From Krasilnikovozyma curviuscula (taxonomy: Eukaryota > Basidiomycota > Tremellomycetes > Cystofilobasidiales > Mrakiaceae), in assembly GCA_014825775.1 (NCBI GenBank), contig MVAQ01000016.1:122514-186513 (forward strand): a stretch of 64,000 bases of DNA. The letters run 5' to 3'. Below, piece by piece: positions 55,120 through 64,000 of this stretch (its first letter is position 1; each line of letters opens with the position of its first letter). Position numbers and translations under genes: made by a program. The notes under the pieces were generated by a model, which was not told the origin of the DNA, did not search any database, and saw only the letters and a program-made list of their open reading frames with translations.

Positions 55120-58040
55120 CTATCTAGCACCTGCCTTTTTGTTGACCTTTCCCTTCTTGGCATCATCTGCAGCATGGCTGACATCCATTCCCAACATGGT
55201 ACCATGTTCTGTGAGGTACATGACGAATCGATGGTTACAATTAGAAAAACAAAATCGAGAGTGAGAGCAAATGTAGTTACTTACGGGTACCACTAACCAG
55301 CGCATCTACAACTCTAGTGCTGCCACTAGTGATATATTTAGCAGATATACCCCTCGCGACGAGAGGTTCGGCAAGCAGATGTCTCAGCTCAGCCTTAAGC
55401 GCACCCACTTTGGACGAGTTGGTCTTCGCGTTTTTGTTCCGACCGGCAACATCTTCTTCGTCGTCGGTTGGCCTGGTGACACAGCGTTCAAAAATAGAAA
55501 GAGTTAAACGGATCAAAGTCAACAAACTGCGTTTGAGTATCGAACGAGCTACAGATAGCCGAGACTTACAGAATATCAGAATCAATGTCAATGTCCATGT
55601 CTTCAGCAGCTTGAAGCATCCAACTTCGCTCATGGTTATCCTTCTTCACTTTGTGATTGGCAGAATCGATCTGACGGGCGACGAGGATCCTCTCTCGAAG
55701 AGGTACCAACAGAGAGCTTGTGATTGGCAGCTCAGGAATGTCGGTGTCGTCTGCCGAAAATCGTTAAATGAAGATAAAAATTATAAGAAGAGGGTAATTG
55801 AGTGAGTAGATGCAGACTCACCCCTTTTCAGACTCCTGAACAGCGACTTCGACAAACTTCGTTCTTCTGGACTGGTCAACAACAAACTGAAACCCCTTTC
55901 TTGAGCTCTCGCCGTTCTACCACTTCGATGAACGTAGTTATCTGCACTCCTGGGTAGATGATAGTGCACCACATGATCAATATTCTCGATATCCAAGCCT
56001 CTCGCGGCGATATCAGTCGCTAACAGGATGGCGTTCTTGGATTCCTTGAAGCGGTCCAGGTTCTTCAGCCGTTGTTTCTGTTGGAGTTGCGAGTGGAGAG
56101 GGAAGACAGGGAACTTCAGGAGCTCGAGAAGTGGCACTGAGCGTCTGATGGAGTCGATCGAACCGAAGAAGACAAGTGAACGACCAGGATATCGGAGAAG
56201 AAAGTAGTAGAGGAAGAGATCCTGAAGACAAGAGACATTGAGCCAAGCCAACGAACACCAAGGGAAATGTTGTATCTCACTTTTTCATTGGCCAGGCACT
56301 CGATCTTGGCCTCCTGCAACGTTTTAACCTTTCCACCTTCAGGGCTCAAATCAAAGATCTCCGGCTTCTCATCTCTGAAGTCCAGCTTCTCGAAAAGATC
56401 GTCTAGCGTCGTCCCTCTTAGTTTCATTGTGGCCGAATTTCTCATTTTACCCTGATATCTCTTCAGGTTCCGTTGGAGTTCTTTCGACATCGTTGCGGAG
56501 AAGACGAAGGTTTGCAGATCTGGTCTTGGGCCATCTTCGTCAACGACATCTTCGGTAGACGAAGTCGCGGTTGAGAAGTCTTGAGTGACTGGATCGAGTT
56601 GTCTATCCAATAAAATAAGGCTGATTAGAGAGGGAATCTAATTGAAGAGTAGATATGAGACTGACTCTGGTCTTCTCGTCAATTTCAAGATTTTCTCCAA
56701 CTCCTCGAAATGCCCGTGCTCAACCATTCTATCAGCTTCATCAATGACCAAGTACTTGATTCTAGTGACGGATCTAGCGAGTTCTTCAGACTACAAGCAA
56801 AAAGTTGACAAAATCAGCGTCGCCTGAATAGAAAGAAAACACGGCGCAAATCACTTACCTCTTGTAAAAGATCCCATAACCGACCAGGCGTACAGATACA
56901 GATATCCACACCTCTTTCCAACACTCTCTTCTGCTTCTGAACGGCCATACCACCGACGATTGTGCCAATGCTCACACCTTCTTTACCTCTAAGTGTGGAA
57001 GGTACGAGCGACGCGAGATGATTCGAGACTTGAAGCGCCAGCTCTCTCGTTGGACAAAGAATCAGAGCTTTCATCTCTCTCTTTGATGGTTTCCCTTTCG
57101 TCTTGAAGGCGTTTAGGATGGATGAAAGAAGCGGGAGTCCGTAAGCGCCAGTCTTACCTGAACCGGTTTCAGCGATGCCTATGACGTCTCTTTGGTTTGG
57201 AGAGGCAATTAATGATACTGGGAGAGAAAGCGACTGGATAGGAGTTGGACCAAGTGGAAAGATTGTCGATAAGTGGGTGATAAGGGTCGAGTTGAGTGGG
57301 AGGTAGGACCATTTCGAATCTATTGGAGGCGCGGCTTCTGCGAGATCATCTTCTGCATCAGATTCATCAGCGAGAGCTGGGATCAGTTTCTGTTTCTTTG
57401 GTTTTATCGGAGCTGGTGCTTCCTCCTCTTCCTCTTCCTGCTGTTCGTCGTCGGCGTCTTCAGGATCAGAAGGGATGCCACCCCATGGTTCTTCATCCTC
57501 GTCCATCCCATCATAATCGCTGTCTTGTTCGACAACGATTCCATTCTCATCGACCATGATGCCCTTCCCACCGAACCCACCGTCCTCTTGGTCGTCCGCA
57601 TCGTCCCCTTCAAACACCGTCTCGAACTTCATGCCCGCCAGATCATTCTCCCCTGCACCCAAGAGCCCATCTTCTCCACCACCAGCAGTTGACTTCTTCT
57701 TTTGCTTCTTTTTAGACGGCCCAGCAACAGTAGCAGTTGGCGTCAGATCGTCAATGTTGTCGCTCACAATGCCCGTCGTTGCAGATTTAAATTTGATAAT
57801 TTTCCCCCCACCTTCCAGGGTCTCGTAGATGACTTCGACGTCGTCGACTTCTTCGAGAGACAAGATGGCACCTTCATGGTTCAATTCACCTAAGGACGCT
57901 CGAGTAAGGGACGGTCGGGAGAGCGTCTTCCAGGGAAGGTTGTGCTGCGAGGTGAGGACTCTGGTAGAAGAAGGAGCCGTCGCTGAAGGGTTCGAGGACC
58001 TTTTTCGCTTCTTCGTCAGGGCCTTGGAGATATTGGCCAT
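55120..58040 (-). CDS. MAK5: DEAD-box RNA helicase MAK5 (DDX24 type)
   Basis: This is a nucleolar ATP-dependent RNA helicase of 60S subunit biogenesis. The ATG at 58040 opens [16 protein letters not shown], a nuclear-signal-like start. It is followed by PWKTLS and a large acidic linker. The core starts at [26 protein letters not shown] (Q motif), then AETGSGKT (motif I), PTRELA (Ia), TPGR (Ib), [20 protein letters not shown] (II) and FVFSATMSK (III). [14 protein letters not shown] insertion then leads to [55 protein letters not shown] and [10 protein letters not shown] (VI). The HGHF element after the DEAD box is typical of MAK5. A C-terminal helical region ends [23 protein letters not shown]. 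At least six introns are present. Confidence 0.95.
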
Positions 58041-58609
58041 CTTATGAATTGTGTTGGGTGAGGCTCAAATGAACACCAAAAATTCAGAACGCTAATGGGG
58101 ACGCCATGCAATTTTGAAAATCCAGCAATTGTAGAATAATTCTACTAGCCTTCTTTCAACATTCCAGAAATATCTAAGGTTTTGAATCTGATAATATCTA
58201 TTGCCAGCTAAGGATTTCTCGTTGTTCTCTCTCGCTGCGACAAACCAAAACAAGAAACAAGAAGCTTGTGTATAATCAACGCTGTAGGATGTAAGGGGGA
58301 AAACAACAAGACTGTATACGTATGTGGGTTGTGAATTCAGGCAAAATATGATATCAAGAAAGAAAACTGGAGGGCAGGGGAACTGGAATGCGAGTCGAAG
58401 GTTGCTCGACGAATGTGTATGTGTATCGCGCTGCATGGTCAATGATGTCGTGGTTTTGATATTAAAGGATCGTATGGGTGTGCAGAAGAAGGTGGTGTTG
58501 GTAGTAGTAGAGGAATGCTGGTAATGTAGGTAGTGTACGTGCGTTTGTTGAGTGCGAAAGAGTCTTGATGTGGTATGAGGAGTTGAGTTGGCTAAATCGA
58601 TCACAGTAT
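58041..58609. other. Intergenic region between RAD6 and MAK5
   Basis: It holds the MAK5 promoter and the RAD6 3' flank. A 173-codon minus-strand frame (58092 to 58613) overlaps the RAD6 stop and shows no domain. I treat it as non-coding. Confidence 0.45.
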
Positions 58610-59740
58610 TCAAGCAGAAGCTTCAACCCCATCCATCGCTGTCGTGGTCGTTCCTACCTCTTCATCTGCTTCGTCCTCGTCTCCCTCACCACCTTCGTCG
58701 ATGCCGTCGCCTTCAACCCAAGATGCCTCGACCGTCTGCTTTACTCTTCGAATGTACTCCTTCATTGAGTCTCTGTACAATTGAGCAGCTTCTGCATTTG
58801 CTGGACTGCAAACACAGAAAGAAAAAAAGACGAGTCAGGTTTCAGACCATCCGACGAGGGCACAGACGCCACCCCAACGAGCGGAAGGGCGACGGATGAG
58901 TGGGAGCAAAAAAGGACTAACGAATTCGGGTTCGGATCGTTGAAGAGACTCTGTATACTGGTGAGGATAGCAGCTACATCGTATGTCGGCGACCATCTGT
59001 TCTGAAGGATGTCTAAGCAAAGTTCTCCGTTGGCGTAGACATTGGGGTGAAACATCTTGGAGAGAAATCGAACAGTTGGCGGTTTCTATATTGGATTGAA
59101 AGCAGTTAGGTGGATGAGAGGGAGTGAAGAGGGATCGAGTGAGGTTCAGGGTTGGGAAGGAAAGGGGAATGTAATTAGCTCTCAACTGCTGAGCTGACTT
59201 AGCGCGGGAGTGGAACGAAAGCTTGGACTTACGTTTGGATAACTTTCTTCAAACGTGAGAGTCAGCCTGAATGTACCATCTTCGAAGGGGGTTTCCGCTG
59301 GTAGAGTTGAAAGAAAGGAAAGCAGGTCAGCACTACAAGGACTGAAAGGTGAGACTCGATGACATCTTGTGAGAGGAACGAAGGGGGCAACCGCTGCGAA
59401 AGCACAGCGCACCTTGCCCTCTACGCCAGAAGAGAATTACCACAGCTGTAGCGTAACGAAACCAACATCCTTTATCATCCAGCCAGTTCGGCGAAAGGGA
59501 CAGCTTCACCACCAGCGCCGCAATTCAACAACCACCACTTTTCCCCCTAGGATACGTTCCTCCGTTCCCCCAAACGACAATACAGCGCAAATTCTAGAAC
59601 GGAAACTCACCAGGGCCGAAGATGACTGCATTCCACAGCATGAGGTTGTCTGCACAGGGAGCTCCAGACACGCCAAAGGGAGGGTCGCTCGACAGACGCT
59701 TGAAATCTCGAATGAGACGACGACGACAAGGGGATGACAT
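58610..59740 (-). CDS. RAD6: Ubiquitin-conjugating enzyme E2 RAD6/UBC2
   Basis: This E2 acts with Rad18 on PCNA in DNA-damage tolerance, with Bre1 on histone H2B, and with Ubr1 in the N-degron pathway. The ATG at 59740 gives [23 protein letters not shown], then [84 protein letters not shown] and [18 protein letters not shown]. The active cysteine is in [10 protein letters not shown], after the HPN motif. A Glu/Asp-rich tail follows ([19 protein letters not shown]), as in budding yeast Rad6 and unlike the short fission yeast and animal enzymes. The glycine usually found in GPEGTPFED is Ala or Glu here (GPAETPFED), a small change next to a loop. The stop is at 58610. At least four introns split the gene. 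Confidence 0.95.
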
Positions 59741-60078
59741 GATTACTGGCTGCTGCTACAACTATACTGTTGATAGATGGGACGAGACTTCTTGGGTGAT
59801 GCCTTGGGTGTTGGTTTGCCTGAGTATATATAAAAAAATTAGGTCGTGCTGGTTTGAGAGAGGTGAGCGTCCGATTGCAGTCACTTCAAACGGCGACTTG
59901 CTCGATTCGACCTCAGGAAATTTATTATTTCGACCCCCAAGGTTTTATTTCTTTTCTTCTACGGGGATCTCTACCACGTTAGTATACTTTATATCTCATC
60001 ACAACTCATCAGAATCAGGACTAATTGAAAACAGCTTTATTCCACCATTCTTCGAAAGCAGTAGTGTAGGCTCGCGCG
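59741..60078. other. Bidirectional promoter region, RAD6 and NDUFAF7-like
   Basis: A 338-base interval between divergent starts. A tatatataaaa run lies at 59823 to 59836, about 85 bases upstream of the RAD6 start. Read on either strand it is a plausible TATA element. Confidence 0.5.
59823..59836 (-). promoter_or_regulatory. TATA-like element
   Basis: An AT-only run with TATATATA lies upstream of RAD6 at a usual TATA distance if the leader is short. It could instead serve the rightward gene. Confidence 0.4.
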
Positions 60079-61958
60079 ATGACGATGAAAAGAGGACTGC
60101 TCCTGCCTGCCTCCTTGTGGTCAATCACCTGTACTTCCCTCAGTCATACTACTAGGTCAAGGAGTCTGTTCACCTCTGTTTCAACCTCGAAGCCAGCCTT
60201 CAGCTACTGCCACTCGAAGCAACAGTGGAAACAACAGCTTCCCCACTGCACGAGAAATAATTCGACAGAATCGTTCTCGCTGGCTGAGATAATAACAAAG
60301 ACAATAGATGTAGGTTTCCATTTGTATTCTATTTTTCGAGTTGAGATTGAAGATGTCTCCTCATTCGAAGGCTGCAGGTCCAATGCCTCTGGCGCGATAC
60401 ATGACTCTGTCGCTTACCCACCCAACACTCGGATACTACACCTCTCCAACTAATTTTATATTCGGAACTAAAGGAGATTTTATCACCAGTCCTGAAATCA
60501 GTCAAGTTTTTGGAGAGGTTCGTCTGGTGTCGCTTCTGCTTTCGAAGCCAATCAACAGTACTGATTCTAATGGTTAAATCGGTGAATAGCTGCTGGCTAT
60601 ATGGTTGATATCTCGTTGGCAAGCTGCTGGGCTTCCTCGAAATGTCAGGATGGTAGAACTTGGTCCTGGACGTGGGACGTTGATGTCTGACATTTTGCGG
60701 GTATGCCAGCTGCATTCCTTCTCCAGCACACTGATCTGTTGTCTCAAGATCTTTATCCCCTATTATATAGACTTTCAGATCTTTTCCATCGTTCTCTCAA
60801 TGCGTCTCAACCGTCTACATGGTGGAGACAAGTCAGCCGCTGGTTGAACAACAGCAGATGGCGTTGCAGCACGAGGTCGAGATGGGCAGGGATATAGAAT
60901 GGATTGACCAAATTGAGAGTATACCACCATGTCAGTTCTTTCTGTACATTCGGCATGCGCATGTCCTTGCAGTCGTTTTCGCTCACACCAGTCCGTCCCT
61001 TAACCTCTACAGCTGAGGACATGTATACAATGTTTGTGGCTCATGAGTTCTTCGACGCTCTGCCAGTTCATATCATTGAGGTGAGTTCTATTTCTGAGAA
61101 TCATCTGCTCTAGGTCATTCTTCCTGAAAAATGGCTCTTGTTCCCACCGCGCATGTCAACTACTAGAGAGTCGACAACTCGACCTTCCACGAACTACTCC
61201 TCAACACATCCTCATCGTCATCAGAATCTACACCACTCACCCATCCTACTGACAAATCAGCAATAGCATCGCCAGATCCATCGCCTTCAGCACTCCACCT
61301 GACACTGTCGCCCAACCCGACGCCCATGTCATCCTACCTCCCTTTTACCTCCCCACGCTTCCAAGACCCGTCTCTTACACCAGTAGGCACCCGCATCGAG
61401 GTCTCTCCACTCGCATATACCATCTCGTCTACGCTAGGTGGACTGATTGGGCCCGGTACGGGCGGCGGGTGCGGCCTCATAGTGGACTACGGTCGCCCAC
61501 ATTTTCACTCGTCCTCCCTCCGCGGCTTCAGGGACCACGCACAGGTGTCGAACCCGTTCGCGCTGGCCAGCATCGGTTCGTGCGATATCACGACTAACGT
61601 CGACTTCCAGTATCTCGCCGAGGGCTTCCATCGCGCCGGTGCTGGGGCGGAGGAAGGGGAAGGCAGCGAGCTCGTCGTCGCGCGTGCCCCGATGCGGCAG
61701 GGAGAATTCCTCGAGAGGATGGGTATTGAGGTTCGTGTCAACAGGCTGATTGACACGCTTCGCAAGCAGCAGTCAGATGATAAAGACAAGGAGGAGGTTG
61801 AGAAAAGGGTGGAGGAGATCGTCAAGGGCGCCCAGCGGCTCGTCGACTTGGATGGGATGGGAAGCGAGTATATGGTCCTTGGTGTCAGCTGTATCAAGTC
61901 GAAGGAGGAGGTTAACACGGTTGGTGGGAAGAAGGAGATGTATCCTTTCGAGGTATAA
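60079..61958 (+). CDS. NDUFAF7: NDUFAF7 (MidA) protein arginine methyltransferase, mitochondrial
   Basis: This is a SAM-dependent matrix enzyme. The animal homologue methylates an arginine of complex I subunit NDUFS2 and is needed for complex I assembly. The ATG at 60079 starts a Ser/Thr/Arg-rich presequence of about 60 residues. Conserved blocks follow: [56 protein letters not shown], then [19 protein letters not shown] (SAM motif), [11 protein letters not shown] and [14 protein letters not shown]. Further on are [33 protein letters not shown] and [11 protein letters not shown] Ser/Pro-rich insertion (about 61180 to 61330) is longer than in animals, and the C-terminus ends KKEMYPFEV. About five introns are present. 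Its presence suggests the organism has complex I. Confidence 0.94.
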
Positions 61959-62176
61959 GAGCTTTATCTTTCTTGGAAAAGTTCCTATAGGAAAAAAATT
62001 AATTCTAGACCACTCTAGTATGCATGGGGTTGTCGTTACTGCTACTTCAATTATAGATAAGGGGATAGATAGCTCGTGGATGTCATGAACAGAATAAGCA
62101 CCAACACAAACAGATACTCCGTAGATATGTCAATATCAGCAACAACACTCCCCCTTCCCCGGCCTCAATATAGCCG
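61959..62176. other. Convergent 3' intergenic region
   Basis: A stretch of about 220 bases lies between the stops of the convergent NDUFAF7-like and bZIP genes. No gene was recognised. Confidence 0.5.
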
Positions 62177-63623
62177 CTAATCCTTTCTCGTCTTCATAAT
62201 AATCATTTCCTGTATCATAGAAACGAACCAATCACAGTGTCAGTGAAGTCCATCCAACCAGAGAAGTTGTGACATGTCAAGGAAAGCACGCCATGGCGGT
62301 TCAGCCGAGAGCGGACGACCAGGTTTAACACGAACCTTGAGCCAGCCGTTCTCCCTCTTCAGGTCCTTTTCCTCCTGCTCTAGCTCGCCTATTCTACCTT
62401 GGAGGTCGTTGACTGTTCGTTGGAGATTCAGCACATGTTGCTTCTTCTTTGCTCTAAATCTAGCCGCTGTAAACAAGAGATGAAAAGAATTCCTTTAAGT
62501 AATCAGAAAATCCCAGAGCGATCGAAAGAAAGACAGAGAGAAAAATAGACAACGTACAAGCCTGTGTATTCCTTGACCTCTTATCGTCTTCAGCTGCACC
62601 GTCGTTCCCACCACCCGGGCTCCCCTCGTCGTCCTCGCCATCGTCAGCCGCGTCCTCCTGATCTCTCGACGCAGACCTCGCACTCCTGCCCCTCGTGCTC
62701 GGTCCACCTCTGCCGCGCGTGCTAGTCCCAGCCTGCCCGCTTCCGCTGCTGTTCCCGCTGCCAGGTGTCGTGGTCGTTGTCGAGCGTCGTCGCGGGCGTG
62801 AGTTGCGCACGGGTAAGATGGGAGGTGGGGGTGAGTCGGCCGTCGTCTGCTGCTGGTCCCCTGGGCTGTGGAGTTGCGATTCGAAGTTGGGCAGCTGGTG
62901 GGAGGTACCAGAAGGAGTGAAGGAAGATGTTGTGAAGGGTGAGTAGTGAAAATTTGTGGTCGCAGAGGCTGGAGGGAAGTTGAATGCGTTGGTGTTGGGC
63001 GTGTTACTGGAGGAGGAGGAGCTCGGAGTCGGGTAGGACGATGAAGATGCGGAGGTTGGAGTGGGATTGCTGGGGTGTGGCAGTTGGTTCTGGTTGAAGT
63101 CAAGGCTCGGTTGCGCCAGATGATCGCTATTGTTTCCAAACAGCACTGCAAAGTCAAACTGCTGGAAGGCTGGGATCCCACTTGACGTCGCATTGGAGTC
63201 TGCTGGAGGCGGTGGGGGTAACATGCTCGTTGCAGAGTTGAAGAACGACATGGGAAAGGGGTTCAAGCCGTCGTTGCCATCACCGCTGCTCGGTCGGCGC
63301 CCTTCCAACAGATCGGTGACGGCTGCTGATGCTGAGCCTATATCATGAGACGTACTTCTATGCAGCTGGGGATTTAAGAAGCCCGGATGCTGAGTGTGAC
63401 TACTGGCCAGAGGGTGGTGGGCTGAAGAGCTGGAGGGAGTTGCTGATGGAAAGAGGGCGGCGGCGTTTTGGGCTGGCTCCTGGGTTGTTGCAGTGTTTGG
63501 GTTCAAAGTCTGGAGCCAGTTGAGGAAGTCTTGATGAGCCCCCGCTGTGCCCTGCTCCGTCTTGACTACAGTCGACGGTGAAGCTGCTGTTACAGAGGAG
63601 GAGGAGGATGATGAAGCTGCCAT
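62177..63623 (-). CDS. bZIP transcription factor (Cys3/Met4-like basic region)
   Basis: This nuclear regulator starts at the ATG at 63623 with long Ser/Thr/Asn/Pro-rich regions, likely disordered and activating, followed by an Arg/Ser-rich and then acidic segment. The DNA-binding region is completed by splicing: DDKRSRNTQA joins SARFRAKKKQ, giving the N-x2-A-S-A-R-F-R-x-K-K-K-Q motif of the Cys3/Met4 group that controls sulfur metabolism in fungi. A leucine zipper follows (LNLQRTVNDLQGRIGELEQEEKDLKRENGWLK). Two ends are possible. A further intron (donor gttcgt after WLK, acceptor at about 62206) gives a short EMIIMKTRKD tail with the stop at 62177. Without it the frame runs on to a stop at 62240. 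The sulfur link is an inference from the basic region only. Confidence 0.88.
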
Positions 63624-64000
63624 TGGAGCGCGCGAAGGAAGAGAGATAGGTAGGTAACCAGTAGCAGGGGTGGAAATCTCTTCTTTGTCTTCGTCTAATG
63701 TCTTCTTCCACGACCGACCTTGAGATGTTTTTCCCTTTATTTTTCCCTGATAAGATCAGTTGTAGCTTGGGATGGGTTGGAAGAAGCAGTAAAAAAAAAA
63801 TGGCAAAGGGAAAGCCGTATGCGCCAATATGCGTTCGATTGCGTGCTACTCTTGCCTGATTACCAACTGGACCCAACGTCTCTATATGCCTATTTCAAGT
63901 TTTATCTATTCGAGGTGCAAGACCTAAGAAAGTGTCCTCTACTCGGGAGAGTTGGTACGAGGTCCTGTCTCTTTGTTTACTTCTCGAGGAGGGCTTATGG
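63624..64000. other. Promoter region of the bZIP gene
   Basis: This is the upstream flank of the bZIP gene to the end of the window. It has an A-run at 63790 to 63799 and no convincing ORF. The neighbouring gene is outside the window. Confidence 0.4.

Noticed and set aside
58092..58613. 173-codon open frame on the minus strand between RAD6 and MAK5
   Set aside because: It overlaps the RAD6 stop codon, has low-complexity Thr/His/Tyr composition, no domain, and lies in expected 3' and promoter DNA.
62495..63193. 232-codon minus-strand frame rich in Pro, His and Arg
   Set aside because: It is a shifted frame of the same bZIP exon. The bZIP frame contains the completed basic region and zipper.

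Overview
The window is a stretch of nuclear DNA from a fungus, most likely a basidiomycete and probably a tremellomycete-like yeast. The evidence is indirect. Almost every gene is cut by many short introns, mostly about 50 to 130 bases. Donors fit GTNNGT-type sites and CTNAY-like branch points sit close to the acceptors. Genes are dense and lie on both strands. The protein families are typical of that group: a GT71 mannosyltransferase, an O-fucosyltransferase-like protein, a UTP25 homologue and a Zn2Cys6 factor. No rRNA, tRNA, transposon, CRISPR array or other prokaryotic feature was seen. No sequence search was possible, so gene identities rest on motifs and remembered family signatures.

Layout, bases 1 to 20000. 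A GT71 mannosyltransferase and the AP-1 beta-adaptin gene run rightwards. A Zn2Cys6 regulator runs leftwards, and a 2.3 kb gene-free interval separates it from a rightward O-fucosyltransferase-like gene. Three leftward genes follow: a condensation-type acyltransferase, a small unassigned ORF and an HCNGP/SAP30BP-like gene. Then come the mitochondrial m-AAA protease and the RNA polymerase II subunit RPB11, both rightward.

Bases 20000 to 42000. SPO7 (lipin phosphatase regulator), COQ5 (ubiquinone synthesis) and UTP25 (ribosome biogenesis) run rightwards. Six leftward genes follow: a DMT/TPT-family transporter, a RING-H2 protein carrying a PPxY motif, TRAPP subunit TRS31, an FHA-RING ligase of the Dma/Chfr type, an unassigned basic protein, and a divergent adaptin-like or ARM-repeat protein. 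The last of these shares a short divergent promoter with a TALE-class homeodomain gene.

Bases 42000 to 64000. Rightward genes are an Asn/Gln-rich protein of unknown function, a TauD-like dioxygenase, a kinesin and an APC-superfamily permease. The leftward DEAD-box helicase MAK5 and ubiquitin-conjugating enzyme RAD6 follow. The window ends with the complex I assembly methyltransferase NDUFAF7 (rightward) and a Cys3/Met4-like bZIP factor (leftward).

The genes do not form one pathway. Loose themes are vesicle traffic (AP-1, TRAPP, adaptin-like), ubiquitin (RAD6 and two RING proteins), mitochondria (m-AAA, COQ5, NDUFAF7) and ribosome biogenesis (UTP25, MAK5). I found no convincing new multi-gene system. 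The most unusual signals are in gene structure: an apparent single-nucleotide exon in the GT71 gene, a 20-base microexon in the permease, a start codon possibly split by an intron in RPB11, and an exact seven-heptad duplication in the kinesin stalk.
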